Of a stretch of DNA of 64,000 bases, positions 60,725 through 64,000 are shown one piece after another; within the stretch, counting starts at the first letter, position 1; every line of letters starts with the position of its first letter. Under the pieces are notes generated by a model, which searched no databases, was not told where the DNA came from, and saw only the letters and a list, made by a program, of their open reading frames with translations. Source of the stretch: Clostridium sp. Marseille-P3244 (lineage in GTDB: Bacteria > Bacillota > Clostridia > Lachnospirales > Lachnospiraceae); contig NZ_LT635549.1 in NCBI RefSeq assembly GCF_900120155.1, positions 682,001 through 746,000 on the forward strand. The letters are read 5' to 3'. Both the position numbers and the translations under genes were made by a program.

Positions 60725-62776
60725 ATGAACAGAGACGCGCTGTTCTGTGACGGCACGCAGGATTACGTGATCCCTGCGGAGCCGAAAGCGAATGAGAGGA
60801 TCCGGCTGAGGTTCCGCACGGCGCACAACGACGTGGAGGAAGTAATGATCCTCACCGAGAACTTCAGCCATGCCATGTGGAAGGTCTGTTCCGGCGATGA
60901 CTTCGATATCTATGAGATCGAATGGCAGCTGGGGACAGAGCCCTTCCGTTATTCTTTTGAGATAAAAAAAGGTGAGCAGATCTGGTATTATAACCGCTAT
61001 GGCGTTTCAGACCACAGGGAGGATTACTATGCGTTTGTGATCGTTCCCGGCTTCTCCACACCGGAGTGGGCGAAAGGCGCGGTCATGTACCAGATTTTTG
61101 TGGACCGTTTCTATAACGGGGATCCGTCTAATGACGTGGAAGACAGAGAATATATCTATATCGGGGAGCCCAGCTCAAAGATCCGTGACTGGGATCAGGT
61201 GCCGGCGGCCAGGGACATCCATAACTTTTACGGGGGCGATCTCCAGGGAGTTCTGGATAAACTGGACTATCTCCAGGATCTGGGCATCGAAGTTGTCTAT
61301 TTTAATCCCCTGTTTGTATCCCCGTCCAACCACAAATATGACATCCAGGATTATGATTATATTGATCCCCATTATGGGAAGATCGTGGCAGACGGGGGTG
61401 ATGTGCTGCCTCAGGGCGCGCAGGACAATACCGGCGCCACGAAATATCAGAAGAGGACGGGAGATATCCTCAACCTTGAGGCGAGCAACCAACTGTTTGC
61501 ACGTCTTGTGGAAGAAATGCACAGGAGAGGCATGCGGGTGATCATAGACGGCGTGTTCAATCATTGCGGGTCTTTTAATAAATGGATGGACCGGGAACGG
61601 ATCTACGAACAGCAGCCGGAATATCCGAAAGGTGCCTTTGTCAGTGCGGACAGTCCATACCGGGAATTCTTTCATTTTTTTGACAACCGCGATGAGGCGT
61701 GGCCTTACAACGGAAGTTACGACGGATGGTGGGGACATGATACCCTCCCCAAACTTTCCTATGAGGACTCCCCGGAACTGGAACAGTATATCATGGATAT
61801 TGGGAAAAAATGGGTCTCCCCGCCGTACAACGCCGACGGCTGGCGGCTTGATGTGGCGGCTGATCTGGGTTGCAGCAACGAATATAACCATATGTTCTGG
61901 AAACGTTTCCGGAAAGAAGTCAAAGAGGCCAACCCGGAGGCGCTGATCCTGGCGGAGCATTATGGAGATCCTATCGAATGGCTCCAGGGCGACGAGTGGG
62001 ACAGTGTGATGAACTATGACGCGTTTATGGAACCTCTTACTTGGTTCCTGACAGGTATGGAGAAACACAGTGATGAGCGGCGTACCGATTTGTGGGGAAA
62101 TCCTGACAGTTTTGCGGGGGCAATGCGCCATTTTATGGCCAGTATGCTGACTCCATCCCTCCAGGTGGCAATGAATGAATTGTCGAATCATGATCATTCC
62201 AGATTCCTGACCCGTACCAATCACATTGTCGGAAGAGCAGAGCATGTGGGAGCAAAAGCTGCGGAAGAGGGCGTTAATCGCGCTGTCATGCGTGAGGCCG
62301 TGACAGTTCAGATGACCTGGGTGGGAGCGCCTACTATTTATTATGGAGACGAAGCGGGACTCTGCGGTTTTACAGATCCGGACAACAGACGGACTTACCC
62401 GTGGGGGAAGGAAGATCAGGAAATGATCGCATTCCACAGGGAGATGATCCGCATCCACAAAGAAGAAAAGCCGCTCCGCAAGGGCTCCATCAAGCTCCTG
62501 ACAGCATCTCACAATATTCTCTCATATGCCAGATTCCAGGGAGATGAGCAGATCGTGGTCGTCCTTAATAACAGCAAAGAGCTGAAAGAAGTGACTGTGC
62601 CGGTCTGGCTTTCCGGTGTGGCGAAAGAAGGGCGGATGAAACGTCTGATCTATACATATGAAGAAGGTTATACAACAGTGTATGATGAATATATCGTGGA
62701 GAAAGGCGAGATCGTGATAAACATGGGGCGGCATTCCGCTGTTGTGCTGAAACCTTTGAAAACAGAGAAAAGATAA
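60725..62776 (+). CDS. GH13 alpha-glucosidase / neopullulanase-like enzyme
   Basis: 683 residues. The N-terminal beta domain (about residues 10-110) is CBM34-like, as in maltogenic amylases and neopullulanases. The GH13 barrel has GAVMYQIFVDRFYNGD, nucleophile Asp in DGWRLDVAAD, acid Glu in LILAEHYGD and the NHDHSRF site, and a C-terminal beta domain. No signal peptide, so it is cytoplasmic and acts on imported maltodextrins. It starts 4 bp after the ftsH stop, an unusual partner. Confidence 0.92.
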   Translation: MNRDALFCDGTQDYVIPAEPKANERIRLRFRTAHNDVEEVMILTENFSHAMWKVCSGDDFDIYEIEWQLGTEPFRYSFEIKKGEQIWYYNRYGVSDHREDYYAFVIVPGFSTPEWAKGAVMYQIFVDRFYNGDPSNDVEDREYIYIGEPSSKIRDWDQVPAARDIHNFYGGDLQGVLDKLDYLQDLGIEVVYFNPLFVSPSNHKYDIQDYDYIDPHYGKIVADGGDVLPQGAQDNTGATKYQKRTGDILNLEASNQLFARLVEEMHRRGMRVIIDGVFNHCGSFNKWMDRERIYEQQPEYPKGAFVSADSPYREFFHFFDNRDEAWPYNGSYDGWWGHDTLPKLSYEDSPELEQYIMDIGKKWVSPPYNADGWRLDVAADLGCSNEYNHMFWKRFRKEVKEANPEALILAEHYGDPIEWLQGDEWDSVMNYDAFMEPLTWFLTGMEKHSDERRTDLWGNPDSFAGAMRHFMASMLTPSLQVAMNELSNHDHSRFLTRTNHIVGRAEHVGAKAAEEGVNRAVMREAVTVQMTWVGAPTIYYGDEAGLCGFTDPDNRRTYPWGKEDQEMIAFHREMIRIHKEEKPLRKGSIKLLTASHNILSYARFQGDEQIVVVLNNSKELKEVTVPVWLSGVAKEGRMKRLIYTYEEGYTTVYDEYIVEKGEIVINMGRHSAVVLKPLKTEKR

Positions 62777-62799
62777 GGGCCGGAGAAAGGAATTTTGAT

Positions 62800-63690
62800 A
62801 TGACAAAAAAGATAGCAGTCGTCAATGATCTCTCCGGTTTTGGGAGGTGCTCTCTCACTGCGGCGATCTCCGTGATCGCCGCAATGGGAGTACAGCCGTG
62901 CCCGGTTCCCACAGCGGTCTTAAGCGCCCAGACGGGATATCCCAGCTATTTCTGTAAAGATCTTACGGATGAAATGGAGCTGTTCCGCAGAGAGTGGGAG
63001 AAGATGGATGTCCGGTTTGACGGGATTTATACGGGATTCATGTCGGGAGAACGCCAGATAGAGAAAGCCATGGATTTTCTCAGGGCATTCAAAAGAAAAG
63101 ACACCTTCCTTCTGGTAGATCCGATCATGGGTGACGGAGGAAAGAGATTTTCTATCTTCACACCTCAGTTCCAGGCCAGGATGACAGAACTGGCAGAACA
63201 GGCAGATATTATCACACCCAACCTTACGGAACTCTGTCTTCTGGCAGATACAGACGGTCTGACGGCGGCAGAACTGACCGGGCAGGGCGGGATCCTTCCC
63301 GATCAGGAGAAAGCAGCGGCTTCGGCAGAACAGATGGCCCGCAGAGTGATGAGCCGGGGCCCGAAGGAAGTGGTAGTTACCGGCCTGCGTTTTTCTGATC
63401 GTCAGACCGGTAAAGAAAAAATGGCAAATCTTACCGTTACAGAAAAAGCGGCGATTCTGTCCTCACGGACATTTATCGGAGAAAGTTATTCCGGAACCGG
63501 AGATTTGATGGCGTCTGTGATCGCGGGCGGAAAGGCACGGGGAGACTCTGTTGAAGACACGGTAGAACTGGCTGGAGAGATGATCGCCAGGGCGATCAAA
63601 GATTCCGTGCGGGATAAAGTGCAAAGGAACGAAGGAGTCGAGTATGAAAAATACCTCTGGATGCTGACAAATCTGAGTTTGCCGGAGTGA
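62800..63690 (+). CDS. Pyridoxal/pyridoxamine kinase-like protein
   Basis: 296 residues of the PdxY/PdxK ribokinase-like family. NDLSGFGRCSLTAAI and PTAVLSAQTGYPS mark the substrate side, LVDPIMGDGGK and ITPNLTELCLL the nucleotide side, and YSGTGDLMASVIAG carries the catalytic Asp (GTGD). It would phosphorylate pyridoxal or pyridoxamine in vitamin B6 salvage. Hydroxymethylpyrimidine kinases are close relatives, but the PdxY-type N-terminus argues against them. Confidence 0.88.
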   Translation: MTKKIAVVNDLSGFGRCSLTAAISVIAAMGVQPCPVPTAVLSAQTGYPSYFCKDLTDEMELFRREWEKMDVRFDGIYTGFMSGERQIEKAMDFLRAFKRKDTFLLVDPIMGDGGKRFSIFTPQFQARMTELAEQADIITPNLTELCLLADTDGLTAAELTGQGGILPDQEKAAASAEQMARRVMSRGPKEVVVTGLRFSDRQTGKEKMANLTVTEKAAILSSRTFIGESYSGTGDLMASVIAGGKARGDSVEDTVELAGEMIARAIKDSVRDKVQRNEGVEYEKYLWMLTNLSLPE

Positions 63691-63700
63691 TGGATGTAAT

Positions 63701-63841
63701 GCCGGGGAAGGAAGAGGATATCCATCTCGGGCACGCTTTCGCTCGGGGCTGCAACGCAGCGGCACATAAGGGCGCAAAAAACGCGCCCCAAATGCCGGCG
63801 TTGCTGCACGGCCCTCGACGGACATCTCTTCCTTCCCCGGC
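63701..63841. repeat. 141-bp imperfect palindrome with 16-bp perfect ends
   Basis: Bases 63701-63716 (GCCGGGGAAGGAAGAG) are exactly complementary to 63826-63841. Between them are nested, partly paired arms: GCAACGC and related sequence on the left with GGCGTTGCTGC on the right, and an inner GGGCGC / GCGCCC hairpin at about 63770-63788. It lies just after the kinase gene. It may be a dispersed palindromic element, a bidirectional terminator or a structured RNA. Confidence 0.8.
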
Positions 63842-63937
63842 TTCTCATCCTCTCCCCTCAGCAATCTCGCGATTTAGAAGTAATTGTGAAAGCAAAACGT
63901 TATCGACACCCAGGCGGAGTAAGCAGCATCCTGCCGC

Positions 63938-64000
63938 TTACTCCGTCATAATAACCTTTGGTCTCGTAAATGTCTTTTTCTCCAATACGGCTCCCATCCC
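63938..64000 (-). CDS. 3' end of an unidentified minus-strand gene, cut by window edge
   Basis: The last 20 codons and a TAA of a possible gene entering from the right; the visible product tail is LEKKTFTRPKVIMTE. The stop codon lies in the stem of a 9-bp hairpin (GGAGTAAGC with GCTTACTCC, 63915-63943) that could serve as its terminator. Too short for a family call. Confidence 0.4.
   Translation of the reverse strand, partial: GMGAVLEKKTFTRPKVIMTE

Noticed and set aside
61175..62512. 445-codon open frame on the minus strand opposite the GH13 gene
   Set aside because: It is antisense to a gene with full catalytic motifs; its product is not protein-like and it lacks a ribosome binding site.

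Overview
The window looks like a chromosomal segment of a spore-forming, low-to-mid GC gut Firmicute, most likely a Lachnospiraceae (Clostridium cluster XIVa). The evidence is the sporulation block hup-rqcP-yabP-yabQ-divIC-spoIIE, a CotS-like coat kinase, a clostridial M18 aminopeptidase, strong AGGAGG ribosome binding sites with several GTG/TTG starts, and integrative elements of the kind common in that family. Species cannot be fixed from the sequence alone.

Layout. 1-5.1 kb: the 3' end of guaA, an IS4-family insertion with a 10-bp target duplication, a complete type III (CptIN-like) toxin-antitoxin locus whose promoter starts 4 bp beyond that duplication, a small unknown gene, and a second GMP synthase gene that lacks the glutaminase domain. 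5.3-16.8 kb: a sugar-catabolic locus. A DeoR regulator and an FGGY kinase lie on the minus strand. Divergent from them are a sugar ABC importer, FrlC-like epimerase, PfkB kinase, amidohydrolase, YjbQ, DeoC-like aldolase and FrlB-like SIS deglycase. Together they resemble a fructosamine (Amadori product) pathway with extra enzymes. 16.9-28.7 kb: two related integrative mobilizable elements in opposite orientation. The left one is decayed: it keeps a recombinase 3' remnant, an XRE gene, a serine-hydrolase cargo gene and end sequences. The right one is complete (large serine recombinase, MobV relaxase, RepA-like, XRE, PadR cargo). The complete element splits an XRE-TPR regulator gene, whose two halves lie at 20985-21098 and 28711-29637.

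28.7-35.4 kb: the 3' half of the split regulator, a small unknown gene, a Gfo/Idh/MocA oxidoreductase, an M18 aminopeptidase, a 48-bp perfect palindrome between divergent genes, and a two-component system with a PepSY lipoprotein. 35.3-40.1 kb: an insertion-sequence cluster. An IS1634-family element is flanked by 119-bp direct repeats that duplicated the tail of the lipoprotein gene and the promoter of tRNA-Cys. It is followed by the tRNA, an IS200-type element and an IS3-family element with a -1 frameshift site.

40.2-64 kb: mostly housekeeping, nearly all on the plus strand. It holds a GNAT acetyltransferase, a zinc-ribbon protein, a frameshifted histidinol-phosphatase-like gene, a MATE exporter, a possible papain-like protein, a flavodoxin-fold protein, asnS, a YhaO/YhaN-like nuclease-ATPase pair, cca, a CotS-like kinase, phosphoglucomutase, hup, the sporulation/division block, tilS-hpt-ftsH, a GH13 glycosidase and a pyridoxal-kinase-like gene. 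It ends in a 141-bp imperfect palindrome.

Starts were moved inward from the longest open frame wherever a clear Shine-Dalgarno sequence indicated a downstream start. All functional calls rest on motif and family recognition by eye; no searches were run.
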